Shown: positions 7,999-17,303, counted from the first letter of the stretch. The stretch is 34,809 bases of DNA from Novosphingobium rosa NBRC 15208 (GCF_001598555.1 NZ_BCZE01000076.1:1-34809); one strand, 5' to 3'. The notes: a model not told the origin generated them from the sequence alone. Translations and numbers: made by a program.

Positions 7999-9036
7999 AT
8001 GATTTCGTTCCCCACAATCAGCAGACTGGTTCTGGCCGCCGCTCTCGCATCGGCAGGCTGCATCGCCCATGCCGCACAGCCCACACATGCCGCGCAGCCC
8101 GCGCGCGAACCGGAGCATCCCCGCGAAGCCGAAACCTTCACGCCGCCTGCCGCCATGGGCACGGTCGCGCTGACCTTCGACGATCTGCCCGGCCTCAGCC
8201 TCACCGCCGATCAGCCCTATCTCGATTACATCAACCTTATGCTGCTGCGCGGGCTGAAGAAGCATCATTTCCCGGCCATCGGCTTCGTCAATGAAAGCAA
8301 GCTGGACCGCCCAACGCGCAACCAGCAGATCGCCAATGTGAAGCGCTGGCTGGATGCGGGGATGGATCTGGGCAACCACACCTACAGCCATGAATCGCCC
8401 AACGATCTGGGCGCCGAGCGCTACACCGCCGACATCGCCAAGGGCGAGCCGGTGACCAAAGCCCTGCTGGCCCAGCACGGCAAGACCATGCGCTATTTCC
8501 GCCATCCCTATCTGGAGACCGGATCGCCCGGCCCGGTGAAGGACGCCATCGACAGCTGGCTGGCCAGCCATGGCTACACCATCGCCCCGGTCACCATCGA
8601 TGCCGATGACTGGGAATTCGCGCAGGTCTATGACGATGCCATCTATCGCCATGACGAGCCGCGCCGCCTGCAGGTCCAGCGCGAATATCTCGCCTATACC
8701 GAGCGGACGATCGGCTGGTATCAGCGCGCGGCCCATGCGGTGTTCGGGCGGCAGATCGCCTATGTGATGCTGCTGCATGACACGCGCCTCAACGCCGACA
8801 GTTTCGAGGCGCTGGCGCAGATCCTGCAGCGCCGCCGCCTGAAACCCGTCACGCTGGAACAGGCGCTGAAAGACCCGGCCTATCGCACCCGCGATCCCTA
8901 CACCGGCAAGGACGGCATCGACTGGGTGGAGCGCTGGTCCGATGAACTGCACAAGACCATGCCCTGGTCGACATGGCAGGATCCGCCCAAGCGGATCGAA
9001 GACGAGTATGAAAAGACCGAACACGATCGGCACTGA
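7999..9036 (+). CDS. secreted polysaccharide deacetylase (NodB/CE4-like)
   Basis: A 345-residue carbohydrate esterase-4-like protein that would remove N- or O-acetyl groups from a cell-wall or exopolysaccharide substrate. The ATG at 7999 starts a signal peptide (MISFPTISRLVLAAALASAGCIAHA). A Cys at 21 sits in SAGC, a poor lipobox, so secretion by signal peptidase I is more likely. Motifs are TFDD (Asp61-Asp62: base and metal ligand), the metal-binding GNHTYSH (His127, His131), and RHPYLETG, the usual third motif. The C-terminal part includes MLLHD and a charged tail (DEYEKTEHDRH). An in-frame start at 7957 would put extra residues before the signal peptide and is rejected. It follows the CHAP gene after 137 bases. 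Confidence 0.88.
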   Translation: MISFPTISRLVLAAALASAGCIAHAAQPTHAAQPAREPEHPREAETFTPPAAMGTVALTFDDLPGLSLTADQPYLDYINLMLLRGLKKHHFPAIGFVNESKLDRPTRNQQIANVKRWLDAGMDLGNHTYSHESPNDLGAERYTADIAKGEPVTKALLAQHGKTMRYFRHPYLETGSPGPVKDAIDSWLASHGYTIAPVTIDADDWEFAQVYDDAIYRHDEPRRLQVQREYLAYTERTIGWYQRAAHAVFGRQIAYVMLLHDTRLNADSFEALAQILQRRRLKPVTLEQALKDPAYRTRDPYTGKDGIDWVERWSDELHKTMPWSTWQDPPKRIEDEYEKTEHDRH

Positions 9037-9167
9037 CAGCTGAACAAGGTGGCGGCCTGTCCGATTGACAGGCCGCCAGTCCTCACGCAATCTTGTTTCA
9101 TCGCCGGAATATTTTCCGTCCGGCATCAGCGCTGGCGCTTCCGCGCCCTTTCAGCTGGAGACATGAT

Positions 9168-11204
9168 TTGCCCCATAGTTTCAGGCTTCTCGCCTCCGTC
9201 GCCTTATTCACTCTTTCCGCGCCGCTGATGGCCCAGACTGCTCCGGCGCCCGCGCCGCCTGCCGCCTCCACCCCGGCGGCCAGCGCATCGGCCTGGGGTG
9301 TCGATCTTTCGGCGCGCGATCTTTCGGTCAAGCCGGGCGACGATTTCGACGACTATGCCAGCGGCAGCTGGAAAAAGCGCACCACCATCCCCGCCGACCG
9401 CCCCTCGACCGGCACCTTCTACAATCTGAGCGAGGCGGTGCAGGCGCAGGTGCGCGACATCATCACCGCCGCCCCCAAGGACAGCCAGATCGGCGCGCTC
9501 TACACCAGCTTCATGGATGAGGCGCGGCTGGAAACCATCGGGCTGAAGCCGCTTCAGGCCGATCTGGCGCTGGTCAAGGCCCTGCCCGACAAAAGCGCCT
9601 TCGCCCGCTTCATGGGCGAAACCCAAAGCCGCTTCGGCAGCACGCTGATCGCCGGTTCCGTGGGGCCGGACACGGCCAATGCCGAAGTGAACGTGCTCTA
9701 TATCGACCAGTCGGGTCTGGGCCTGCCCGATCGCGACTATTACCTCAACGACCAGTTCAAGCCCCAGCGCGAGGCCTATCGCGCCTATGTCCAGCGCGTG
9801 CTGACCGCCGTGGGCCAGAGCGATCCGGCGGCGGGCGCCGATGCGATTCTCGCCTTTGAGACCCAGATCGCGAAAATCCATTGGGATCAGGCCTCTCAGC
9901 GCGATCTCACCCGCACCAACAACCCCTATTCCACCGCCCAGCTGGCCAGCCATGCGCCGGGTCTGGACTGGAAGGCGTGGTTCGCAGGGCTGAAGGTCGG
10001 CCCGCAGCAGCGCATGATCGTGGGGCCCAACACCGCGATCAAGGGGCTGGCCAAGCTTTATGCCGATACGCCGTTGGCCACGCTGAAGCTGTGGCAAGCC
10101 TTCCATATCGCCGATCAGGCCGCGCCCTATCTCAACAAGGCGATGGTCGACAGCCGCTTCGCCTATGTGAAGACGCTGGCCGGGGTGAGCGAGAACCGCC
10201 CCCGCTGGAAGCGCGGCATCGATCTGGTCAACGGTTCGCTCGGTGAGCTGGTCGGGCAGGTCTATGTGGCGCGCCACTTCACCCCCGAGGCTAAGGCCAA
10301 GATGGAGGTGCTGGTCGCCAATCTGAAGAGCGCCATGGCCCATCGCATCGAGACCAACAGCTGGATGAGCGCCCCCACCAAACAGGCCGCCATCACCAAG
10401 CTGTCCAAGATGGACGTGATGGTCGGCTATCCGGACTTCTGGCGCAACTACAGCGGCTTGAAGGTGGATGCGGGCGATCTCTACGGCAATGTCGAGCGCG
10501 CCGCCGCCTTCAACGAGGCCTATGATCTGGAAGACCTCGGCAAGAAGGTGAACCGCAAGAAATGGGGCATGACGCCTCAGACGGTGAACGCCTACAATGG
10601 CGGGGGCGAGAACAAGATCGTCTTCCCGGCGGGCATTCTGCAGCCGCCCTTCTTCAACCCCGACGCCGATGATGCCGTCAATTACGGCAGCATCGGCGCG
10701 ATCATCGGCCATGAGATCAGCCACGGCTTCGACGATCAGGGCCGTCGCATCGACGACACCGGCGCGGTGCGCGACTGGTGGACCGCCGAGGACGCCAGGC
10801 GCTTCGAGGCCGAAACCAAAGTCTTCGGCGAGGAATATGGCCGCTTCGAAGCCGCCCCCGGCGCCTTCCTCAAGCCCGAGCAGACGATGGGTGAGAACAT
10901 CGCCGATTTCGCAGGGATTCAGGTGGCGCTCGATGCCTATCACACCGCGCTGGGCGGCAAGCCTGCCCCGGTGCTGGATGGCCTCACCGGCGATCAGCGC
11001 TTCTTCCTGGCCTATGCCCAGAACTGGCGCGCACTGCAGCGTGAGGATGCCTTGCGCAATCAGGTGGCGGTCGATCCGCACAGCCCGGCGCGGTTCCGCG
11101 TGCTGGGCCCGCTGCCCAATGTCGATGGCTGGTACAAGGCCTGGGACGTGAAGCCGGGCGACAAGATGTACATCGCGCCCGACAAGCGCGCGAAGATCTG
11201 GTAA
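9168..11204 (+). CDS. M13-family zinc metallopeptidase (neprilysin/PepO-like)
   Basis: A secreted or periplasmic endopeptidase of the M13 family. The start is a TTG at 9168, with GGAGA seven bases upstream, giving the signal peptide MPHSFRLLASVALFTLSAPLMAQ. The frame extends upstream to 9093 only by adding a basic, non-signal stretch. The N-terminal M13 domain begins with GVDLSARDLSVKPGDDFDDYASG. The catalytic domain contains VNAYNGGGENKIVFPAGILQ, the zinc site HEISH (515-519), the third ligand in GENIADFAG (Glu about 576), and a C-terminal NVDGWYKAWDVKPGDKMY. The length of 678 residues and the ending in W are typical of the family. No lesion is seen. Confidence 0.94.
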   Translation: MPHSFRLLASVALFTLSAPLMAQTAPAPAPPAASTPAASASAWGVDLSARDLSVKPGDDFDDYASGSWKKRTTIPADRPSTGTFYNLSEAVQAQVRDIITAAPKDSQIGALYTSFMDEARLETIGLKPLQADLALVKALPDKSAFARFMGETQSRFGSTLIAGSVGPDTANAEVNVLYIDQSGLGLPDRDYYLNDQFKPQREAYRAYVQRVLTAVGQSDPAAGADAILAFETQIAKIHWDQASQRDLTRTNNPYSTAQLASHAPGLDWKAWFAGLKVGPQQRMIVGPNTAIKGLAKLYADTPLATLKLWQAFHIADQAAPYLNKAMVDSRFAYVKTLAGVSENRPRWKRGIDLVNGSLGELVGQVYVARHFTPEAKAKMEVLVANLKSAMAHRIETNSWMSAPTKQAAITKLSKMDVMVGYPDFWRNYSGLKVDAGDLYGNVERAAAFNEAYDLEDLGKKVNRKKWGMTPQTVNAYNGGGENKIVFPAGILQPPFFNPDADDAVNYGSIGAIIGHEISHGFDDQGRRIDDTGAVRDWWTAEDARRFEAETKVFGEEYGRFEAAPGAFLKPEQTMGENIADFAGIQVALDAYHTALGGKPAPVLDGLTGDQRFFLAYAQNWRALQREDALRNQVAVDPHSPARFRVLGPLPNVDGWYKAWDVKPGDKMYIAPDKRAKIW

Positions 11205-11214
11205 GCAAGACGGG

Positions 11215-11243
11215 CGGGGCTGAGGTTTAGACCTTCAGCCCCG
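11215..11243. terminator. shared hairpin between convergent M13 and glutamine amidotransferase genes
   Basis: CGGGGCTGAGG pairs with CCTTCAGCCCCG across a six-base loop. The stop codon of the leftward amidotransferase (11227-11229) lies in the loop, and the M13 stop is 10 bases to the left. No long T-run follows on either side, so it is a hairpin-type bidirectional terminator at best. Confidence 0.6.
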
Positions 11244-11925
11244 TCAGCCATTCGCGGATCATCGCCTGACCCGCCGCTACCGCGCTGGGGCCATGCAGGG
11301 CATGGGCAGCACGCAAATCGGCCTCTGTGCCACCGGCCTCCACCACGCTTTCGGGCCATTGCGCGATCCAGGCGTCGAAACGCGGGTCCAGCCCCATTTC
11401 GGCATGGAACTGAAGGGCAAGCAGATTGGGCCCCCGGCGAAAGGCCTGATGCTTGTAGACATGGCTGGAGGCCAGCAACTCCACCCCCTCGGGCAGGGTG
11501 AAAGTGTCGCCATGCCAGTGCAGCACCGGCACATCGGCCAGATGGCGCAGCGGGCTGGCCGGATCATGCACCGTCACGGCATGGAACCCCACCTCCTTGC
11601 GCGGCCCGGCATAGACATCCGCGCCCAGCGCCGCCGCGATCATCTGCGCGCCGAAGCACACGCCCAGCGTAGGGCGATCCGCCGCCAGCCGCCGCGCCAG
11701 CTGCTTCAACTGGCAGGTGATCCACGGATATTGCGCCTGTTCATAGACACCCATCGGACCGCCCATCATGATCAGCAGATCGGGCCCGCACAGATCGAGG
11801 GTGGAAAAAGCCGGATCGGTGACATCGATGCGATCGACCTTGAAGCCGGCGGCCTCGATCGGCGCGCGGTAACCGGCCACGCCTTCATGCGGCACATGGC
11901 GGATGATCAGCGCATCGCCGCTCAT
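11227..11925 (-). CDS. class-I glutamine amidotransferase domain protein (GMP synthase-like)
   Basis: A stand-alone 232-residue class-I glutamine amidotransferase fold. It shows GGPMGV (oxyanion strand, about 55-60), the nucleophile elbow LGVCFGAQ (Cys90), and the His-Glu pair of QFHAEM (His174, Glu176), so the catalytic triad is intact. In between are VLHWHGDTFTLPEG and SSHVYKHQAF, typical of the GuaA-like subgroup that hydrolyses glutamine or acts on gamma-glutamyl compounds without a fused synthetase. The true substrate cannot be told from sequence. It is convergent with the M13 gene and has no same-strand partner within the window. Confidence 0.86.
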   Translation of the reverse strand: MSGDALIIRHVPHEGVAGYRAPIEAAGFKVDRIDVTDPAFSTLDLCGPDLLIMMGGPMGVYEQAQYPWITCQLKQLARRLAADRPTLGVCFGAQMIAAALGADVYAGPRKEVGFHAVTVHDPASPLRHLADVPVLHWHGDTFTLPEGVELLASSHVYKHQAFRRGPNLLALQFHAEMGLDPRFDAWIAQWPESVVEAGGTEADLRAAHALHGPSAVAAGQAMIREWLTGLKV

Positions 11926-12353
11926 GCGGAGCGACCGGAAACAGGGCGAAGCTGCGGAATCGTGACGGAACGGGCCATCGCCAAACCATAGCCAGCTTTG
12001 GCGCGGCGGCTCAATGAGGAAAGCCGGGCCGAGGGACTAGACTTTGTTGGCCTGCGCAAAGCGCCGGTTTGGGCAGGGCTGACCGGCATAGATTTTCTTG
12101 CACCACAGGCAGCAGGTCTTGCGTGATTTAACTCAACTCATTCAGTAGAGAAACCATGTCCGATCCGCAGGCCTTCTCCTCCACGCAAGGCCTGCGGATC
12201 GGGCCGCGGCTTTTGATCCTCGTGTCAGCTTGCTCCGCGTCATCAACCGCTAAAGCGTGCGAACCCAAGGAATTCCGGCCTTTTCGGCCAGTTTCGGGGC
12301 CCAGCGCGAAACGCGTCTCGATCTGTCTGACTGCCTTGAAAGGAACCGGAATC
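11926..12353. promoter_or_regulatory. 428-bp intergenic region with a strong hairpin upstream of the serine acetyltransferase genes
   Basis: No well-supported gene lies here. A perfect 16-bp inverted repeat (12160-12175 with 12187-12202, arms CCGATCCGCAGGCCTT and its complement, 11-nt loop) is followed on the plus strand by a short T-run (TTTT near 12211). A second small GGCC-TTTTC-GGCC hairpin lies near 12284-12297. The first could terminate an unseen short rightward transcript or act in the leader of the genes at 12354 onward. Confidence 0.45.
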
Positions 12354-12509
12354 ATGCCTCACCATCCCTTCGCCCTTGCCCGCCATGCGGGCCGACCTGC
12401 TCCCGTGCCGCCGCTGCCCCATCCCTCATGGCGCGGCGATCACGCCGCCGCAGCGCGGCACGGAACCCAGATCGAGCCCGAAGAGTTCTGGCAGAGGCTG
12501 GGATTGTGA
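12354..12509 (+). CDS. small hypothetical protein preceding serine acetyltransferase
   Basis: A 51-residue frame starting at ATG 12354 with AAGGAA nine bases upstream and strongly GC-rich third codon positions like its neighbours. The product is His/Pro/Ala rich (MPHHPFALARHAGRPAPV) and ends EPEEFWQRLGL. No domain is recognised. It stops 25 bases before the serine acetyltransferase ATG, so co-transcription is likely. A longer frame from 12156 crosses the hairpin and is not favoured. It could be a leader peptide, a real small protein, or a chance frame. Confidence 0.45.
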   Translation: MPHHPFALARHAGRPAPVPPLPHPSWRGDHAAAARHGTQIEPEEFWQRLGL

Positions 12510-12534
12510 TCGCACCTCCCCCATATAGGCTTCC

Positions 12535-13548
12535 ATGACTCCGCACCCCGCCTCGCCCTTCGCCCTTGCGACGGAAGACTCCCCCGCGGTGACTGGCCTT
12601 GACGGCTCGGCGCAGGAGGACGGCTTCGACCTGACCGCCATCACCCATGCCCTGCGCGATGCCCGCAAGGGCTGGCGCGGGCGCCTGCCCTGCGAAGGGC
12701 GCGCGGGCGATCTGGATTATGGCGCGCATGGCTTCCCCTCGCGCCACGCGCTGGCCCATGTGGTGGAAACGCTTTCGGCGGCGCTGTTCCCCATGCGCCT
12801 TGGCCCCTCGGACCTGACGGTCGACAATGAGGACGCCTTCGTCGCCGCCTCGCTGCGCACCGCGCTGCCGCTGCTGGCGCGTCAGGTGGCGATGGAGTTG
12901 GCTTACGTGCGCGAGGGCTGCAAGCCCTCCACCGACCATCACGACCGCGCCCGCCGCATCATCGCGCAGGTTGCGCAGCGCCTGCCCGAGATCCGCCGCC
13001 TGCTCGACAGCGATCTGGAGGCCGCCTTCGCCGGAGACCCCGCCGCGCGCAGCGTCGATGAAATCCTGCTGTGCTATCCCTTCGTCACCGCCGTGATCCA
13101 TCACCGTCTGGCGCATGAGTTGTATCTGGGCGGCGCCACGCTGGTGGCGCGCATCATCGCCGAGATCGCCCATTCGCGCACCGGCATCGACATCCACCCC
13201 GGCGCCACCATCGGCGAGAGCTTCTTCATCGACCATGGCACCGGCGTGGTGATCGGCCAGACGGCGATCATCGGGCGCCGGGTGCGGCTCTATCAGGCGG
13301 TCACGCTGGGCGCGCGCAGCTTCGCGCAGGACGCCGACGGCCATCTGGTGAAGGATATCGCCCGCCATCCCATCATCGAGGATGACGTGACCATCTATGC
13401 CGGGGCCACCATTCTGGGCCGGATCACCATCGGCGCGGGATCGGTGATCGGCGGCAACGTCTGGCTGACCCGCAGCATCGCCCCGGGCAGTCAGGTGAGG
13501 CAGGTCAAACCCAGCGTGGACATCGAGACCACCGATCCTTTCGCCTGA
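12535..13548 (+). CDS. serine O-acetyltransferase (EpsC/CysE type)
   Basis: Transfers acetyl from acetyl-CoA to L-serine, the committed step of cysteine synthesis. The N-terminal helical half (about 1-200) contains HALAHVVETLSAALFP and the SATase motif CYPFVTAVIHHRLAHELY. The C-terminal half is a left-handed beta helix of hexapeptide repeats (about 215-320): GIDIHPGATIG, FFIDHGTGVVIG with the catalytic His-Asp, then TIYAGATILG and SVIGGNVWLTRSI. The 337-residue length and long N-terminus resemble the EpsC-type enzymes of alphaproteobacteria rather than the 273-residue E. coli CysE. It is followed after 42 bases by an SLC1-type symporter, and an operon is likely. Confidence 0.93.
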   Translation: MTPHPASPFALATEDSPAVTGLDGSAQEDGFDLTAITHALRDARKGWRGRLPCEGRAGDLDYGAHGFPSRHALAHVVETLSAALFPMRLGPSDLTVDNEDAFVAASLRTALPLLARQVAMELAYVREGCKPSTDHHDRARRIIAQVAQRLPEIRRLLDSDLEAAFAGDPAARSVDEILLCYPFVTAVIHHRLAHELYLGGATLVARIIAEIAHSRTGIDIHPGATIGESFFIDHGTGVVIGQTAIIGRRVRLYQAVTLGARSFAQDADGHLVKDIARHPIIEDDVTIYAGATILGRITIGAGSVIGGNVWLTRSIAPGSQVRQVKPSVDIETTDPFA

Positions 13549-13590
13549 ACCATCACACCATAAACGTCGCAACACCGTGAAAGTCCGCAA

Positions 13591-14922
13591 GTGAACCAGA
13601 CCACCGCCCCCCGCCCCGCGCCCAAAAGGCGCGGTTTTGCCTTTCAGATCATCGCGGCGATTGCCGTGGGTCTGGCACTGGGCCTGCTGGCGCGGGCGAC
13701 GGGCGCTCACCCGGGCGACAAGAGCCATCCGCTGGCCATGGCGCTGAATCTGGTCGGCTCCAGCTTTATCACTCTGCTGCGCGCCACGGTGGCGCCGCTG
13801 GTGTTTGCCGCCATCGTCGCCAGCGTGGCGCGTCTTGGCGAGTTGAACAATGCGGCGCGTCTGGCGGCGCAGACCTTCCTGTGGTTCGCTATCACCGCGC
13901 TGATCGCCGTCAGCATCGGCATCATCCTGGGCCTGACCTTGCAACCCGGCCTGCACAGCGGCGCCGTCGCCACTGATGCCGCCCAGCCGCATACCGTCGG
14001 CAGCTGGCTGGACTTTATCAAGGGCCTGATCCCCGCCAACATTCTGGGTCTGGCCGCCAGCACCAAGGTGGATGGCGCCAGCGCCAGCACGGCGGTGGAT
14101 TTCAACATCCTGCAGGTGGTGGTGATCGCTCTGGCCATCGGCAGCGCGGCGCTGCACTCCGGTGAGGCCGGGCAGCGCTTTCTGGGCTGGACCAGCGACC
14201 TGCTGGTGGTGCTGCGCAAGCTGCTGGGCTGGGTCATCCGCCTTGCCCCCATCGGCACGGCGGCGCTGATCGGCAATGCGGTGGTGCAGTATGGCTGGGA
14301 TACGCTCTCCCGCCTCGGCCTGTTTGCCGGAGCGCTCTATCTGGGCCTCGCGCTGGTGGTGGGCGTGGTTTATCCGGGGCTGCTGGCGGCGCATGGGCTG
14401 TCGCCGCGCCGGTTCTACGCCAAGGCGTGGCCCGCGATGCAGCTGGCTTTCGTCTCGCGCTCCTCCGCCGCCGCCCTGCCGCTGGCTGAAGTGGCTGCCG
14501 AAGAGCTGGGCGTGCCGCGCGCCTATGCCTCCTTCGCCGTGCCCATCGCGTCCACCACCAAGATGGATGGTTGCGCGGCGGTCTATCCCGCCGTCGCCGC
14601 GATCTTCATCGCGCAGTTCTACGGCATCACGCTGGCGCCCTTGCAGTATGGCCTGATCGTGGCGGTTTCGGTCCTGGGTTCGGCGGCCACCGCCGGCGTC
14701 ACCGGCGCGGTGGTGATGCTGACGCTCACCCTCTCCACGCTGGGCCTGCCGCTGGAGGGCGTGGGCCTGCTGCTGGCCATCGACCCCATCCTCGATATGG
14801 GCCGCACGGCGGTGAATGTGACGGGTCAGATCCTGATCCCCACCATCGTCGCCCGCCGCGAGGGCCTGCTGGACGAGGCCCGCTACAATGGCGATCATGT
14901 GGAAGACGCGCTGATCGCCTGA
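13591..14922 (+). CDS. dicarboxylate/amino acid:cation symporter (SLC1/DAACS family)
   Basis: A polytopic inner-membrane transporter of the glutamate/dicarboxylate symporter family, 443 residues, starting at GTG 13591 after a weak purine-rich site. It has the serine-rich re-entrant loop (SRSSSAAALPLAEVAAEELG), the substrate/cation segment PIASTTKMDGCAAVYPA, the second re-entrant loop GSAATAGVTGAVVML, and the TM8 signature AIDPILDMGRTAVNVTG. The TM7 segment carries a DGCAAVYPA sequence. To my recollection this is closer to the GC-G-YPA stretch of cystine symporters (TcyP) than to the NMDGTALY of DctA. With the adjacent serine acetyltransferase, cystine or a sulfur amino acid is a possible substrate, but this is inference. 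Confidence 0.9.
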   Translation: MNQTTAPRPAPKRRGFAFQIIAAIAVGLALGLLARATGAHPGDKSHPLAMALNLVGSSFITLLRATVAPLVFAAIVASVARLGELNNAARLAAQTFLWFAITALIAVSIGIILGLTLQPGLHSGAVATDAAQPHTVGSWLDFIKGLIPANILGLAASTKVDGASASTAVDFNILQVVVIALAIGSAALHSGEAGQRFLGWTSDLLVVLRKLLGWVIRLAPIGTAALIGNAVVQYGWDTLSRLGLFAGALYLGLALVVGVVYPGLLAAHGLSPRRFYAKAWPAMQLAFVSRSSAAALPLAEVAAEELGVPRAYASFAVPIASTTKMDGCAAVYPAVAAIFIAQFYGITLAPLQYGLIVAVSVLGSAATAGVTGAVVMLTLTLSTLGLPLEGVGLLLAIDPILDMGRTAVNVTGQILIPTIVARREGLLDEARYNGDHVEDALIA

Positions 14923-14972
14923 TCGGCAAAACGCCCTTGGACAGCGATGTCAGGGCAGCCTAGTCTGCCCCG

Positions 14973-17303
14973 ATGCTTCGCTCCCCCCTGCGCGCCGCTC
15001 TGGCCCTCGCCCTGTCCTGCTCCCCTCTGGCGCTGCATGCCGGGGAGCCCACACCGAATGAGGCCGCCGACCCGATGGTCGGCACCGGGGGCGAAGGCCA
15101 CACCTTCCCCGGCGCCAGCGCGCCCTTCGGCATGGTGCAGCTTTCGCCCGATACCGACACCAGCTGCGAAATCCGCGCCTGCTACGGCCATGCGGCGGGC
15201 TATCGTTACGACGATCCGACGATTCAGGGCTTCTCCCACACCCATTTCTCGGGCGCGGGCCATTCCGATCTGGGCGATCTTCTGGTCATGCCTCAAGCCG
15301 GTGAGGTGAAACTCGATCCGGGCGATCCCAAGGTTCCCGGTTCCGGCTATCGCAGCCGCTTCTCGCACAGCACCGAAGTCGCCCACCCCGGCTATTACGC
15401 GGTGACTTTGGCGGACAACAACATTCGCGCCGAGATGACCACCGGCACCCGCGTCGGCGTGCATCGCTACACCTTCCAGCCCGGCACCCATGCGCGGCTG
15501 GTGATCGATCTGCGGACCTCGCTCTACAACTATCCCGGTAAGGTGTTGTGGTCGGGCCTGCATCTGCATCCCGATGGCACACTGACCGGCTTTCGCGAGA
15601 CCCGAGGCTGGGCGCCGGGCCGCAAGCTGTTCTTCGCCATGCGCTTTTCCGCGCCTTTGGTCGGCCATGAGCTGATCGACCGCGACGCCAATGTGCCCTA
15701 TCGCGGCTTCAAGGGCCCGGGCCGCACCAGCGCCGATCTCTCCGAAAAGCTAGGCAAGGCGCTGGAGGCATCGCTGGATTTCGGCACAATCAGCGGGCCT
15801 TTGGAGGTGAAGGTCGCACTGTCGGGCGTGGACGAAGCAGGCGCCATCGCCAATCTGGAAAGCGAGCAGGGCAATTTCGACGCCATCCGCGCCCAGACCG
15901 ACACCGCATGGGCCAAGGCGCTGGGCGCCGTGCAGATCGAGGCGCCGGAGGCCATGCGCCGCAACCTCTACACCGCGCTCTACCACAGCCTGCTGGCACC
16001 CAGCGTCTGGAGCGACGTCGATGGCCGCTACCGCGGGCCGGACGATCAGGTGCATCAGGCCAAGGGCTTCACCTTCCGCTCGACCTTTTCCCTGTGGGAC
16101 ACGTTCCGCGCCGAGCATCCGTTGCTCACCCTGATTCAGCCCGAACAGACCACCGCCGATGTGGTCAACTCTCTGGTCGAAAGCCAGAAATACAGCCCCG
16201 ATGGCATCCTGCCCGTCTGGCAATTCGCGGGCCGCGAGACCTGGTGCATGATCGGCTATCACGCCGTACCGGTGATCGCCGACGCCTATCTCAAGGGCCT
16301 CAAGGGCTTTGATGCCAATGCCGCGCTCGATGCCATGGTCGCCAGCGCCACCCATGCGCAATATGGTGGCCTCGGCGACTATATGAAGCTGGGCTACGTC
16401 CCCATCGACCGTGAGCCGGAAGCCGCCTCCAAAACCGCCGAATATGCCTTCGACGACTGGACCATCGCCCAGATGGCCCGCAAGATGGGCCGCGCCGACA
16501 TCGCCGCCACCTTCGAAAAGCGCGCCAACAACTGGCGCAACAGCTTCGATGTCAAAACCGGCTGGCTGCGCGCCCGCAAGGCCGATGGCTCCTTCCGCAC
16601 CCCCTTCGACCCCACCGCCATCAACTACGGATCGGACTACACCGAGGGCAACGCCTGGCAATACAGCTGGTTCGCCCCGCAGGATCAGGCCGGTCTGTTC
16701 AAGATCCTCGGCGGCGACGCCAAAACCATCACCAAACTCGACGCCATGTTCGATTTCGACAATTCGAAAGTGGATTACAGCCACGCCGAGGACATCGCGG
16801 GCCTTATCGGCCAGTATATCCACGGCAATGAGCCCAGCCACCATGTCGCCTATCTCTACGCCTATGCCGGGGCGCCGTGGCGCACGCAGGCCCGCCTGAA
16901 GCAGATCGTCGACAGCCAGTACAAGCCCACGCCCGAGGGTCTGGCCGGCAATGATGACCTTGGCCAGATGTCGGCCTGGCTGGTGTTCACCGGGCTGGGC
17001 TTCTATCCCGTCGCGCCCGGCTCGAATCAGTATGTGATCGGGCGGCCCTTCGTGTCGCGCGCGGCGATCACCCTGCCCAACGGCAAGCAGTTCACCGTGG
17101 TGACCGACGGCCTGTCCGACGCGCATCCCTATGTCGGCAAGGTGACGCTGAACGGCCAGCCGCTGACCCGCAGCTATATCACGGACGCGGAAGTGCGTTC
17201 CGGCGGGGAGCTCCGTTTCACCATGCAGGCCCAGCCAAACAAGGCTTGGGGTGCATCGGCAGCGGCTCGGCCTTTTTCGAGTTCTACGGCCAAGCAGCAG
17301 TAA
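14973..17303 (+). CDS. GH92-family alpha-1,2-mannosidase, secreted
   Basis: A calcium-dependent inverting exo-alpha-mannosidase family protein, 776 residues, with a signal peptide (MLRSPLRAALALALSCSPLALHAG). Family landmarks in order are DPMVGTGGEGHTFPGASAPF near the N-terminus, GFSHTHFSGAGHSDLGD, SLWDTFRAEHPLLTLIQPE, HGNEPSHHVAYLYAYAG (from about 617), and GNDDLGQMSAWLVFTGLGFY (from about 659), which carries the calcium and catalytic acidic residues. Substrates in the family are alpha-mannans and N-glycan-type oligosaccharides. The last residues, AARPFSSSTAKQQ, look unlike the usual GH92 tail and stop five bases before repeat copy B, so the C-terminus may have been reshaped by that insertion. 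No TonB/SusCD partner is adjacent. Confidence 0.94.
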   Translation: MLRSPLRAALALALSCSPLALHAGEPTPNEAADPMVGTGGEGHTFPGASAPFGMVQLSPDTDTSCEIRACYGHAAGYRYDDPTIQGFSHTHFSGAGHSDLGDLLVMPQAGEVKLDPGDPKVPGSGYRSRFSHSTEVAHPGYYAVTLADNNIRAEMTTGTRVGVHRYTFQPGTHARLVIDLRTSLYNYPGKVLWSGLHLHPDGTLTGFRETRGWAPGRKLFFAMRFSAPLVGHELIDRDANVPYRGFKGPGRTSADLSEKLGKALEASLDFGTISGPLEVKVALSGVDEAGAIANLESEQGNFDAIRAQTDTAWAKALGAVQIEAPEAMRRNLYTALYHSLLAPSVWSDVDGRYRGPDDQVHQAKGFTFRSTFSLWDTFRAEHPLLTLIQPEQTTADVVNSLVESQKYSPDGILPVWQFAGRETWCMIGYHAVPVIADAYLKGLKGFDANAALDAMVASATHAQYGGLGDYMKLGYVPIDREPEAASKTAEYAFDDWTIAQMARKMGRADIAATFEKRANNWRNSFDVKTGWLRARKADGSFRTPFDPTAINYGSDYTEGNAWQYSWFAPQDQAGLFKILGGDAKTITKLDAMFDFDNSKVDYSHAEDIAGLIGQYIHGNEPSHHVAYLYAYAGAPWRTQARLKQIVDSQYKPTPEGLAGNDDLGQMSAWLVFTGLGFYPVAPGSNQYVIGRPFVSRAAITLPNGKQFTVVTDGLSDAHPYVGKVTLNGQPLTRSYITDAEVRSGGELRFTMQAQPNKAWGASAAARPFSSSTAKQQ

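Noticed and set aside
9204..11081. Long minus-strand frame opposite the M13 peptidase
   Set aside because: Low-complexity antisense translation of a gene with intact HEISH and ENIAD motifs on the other strand.
12039..12127. Cys-rich short minus-strand frame reading KTCCLWCKKIYAGQPC
   Set aside because: It looks like a small zinc-ribbon, but a stop lies three codons upstream of it and no ATG, GTG or TTG start is present, so I cannot support it as a gene.
12352..14898. Very long open frame on the minus strand opposite serine acetyltransferase and the symporter
   Set aside because: Its residues are Arg/Gln/His/Gly-rich with no domain; it mirrors two well-supported genes on the other strand and is an effect of high GC at third codon positions.
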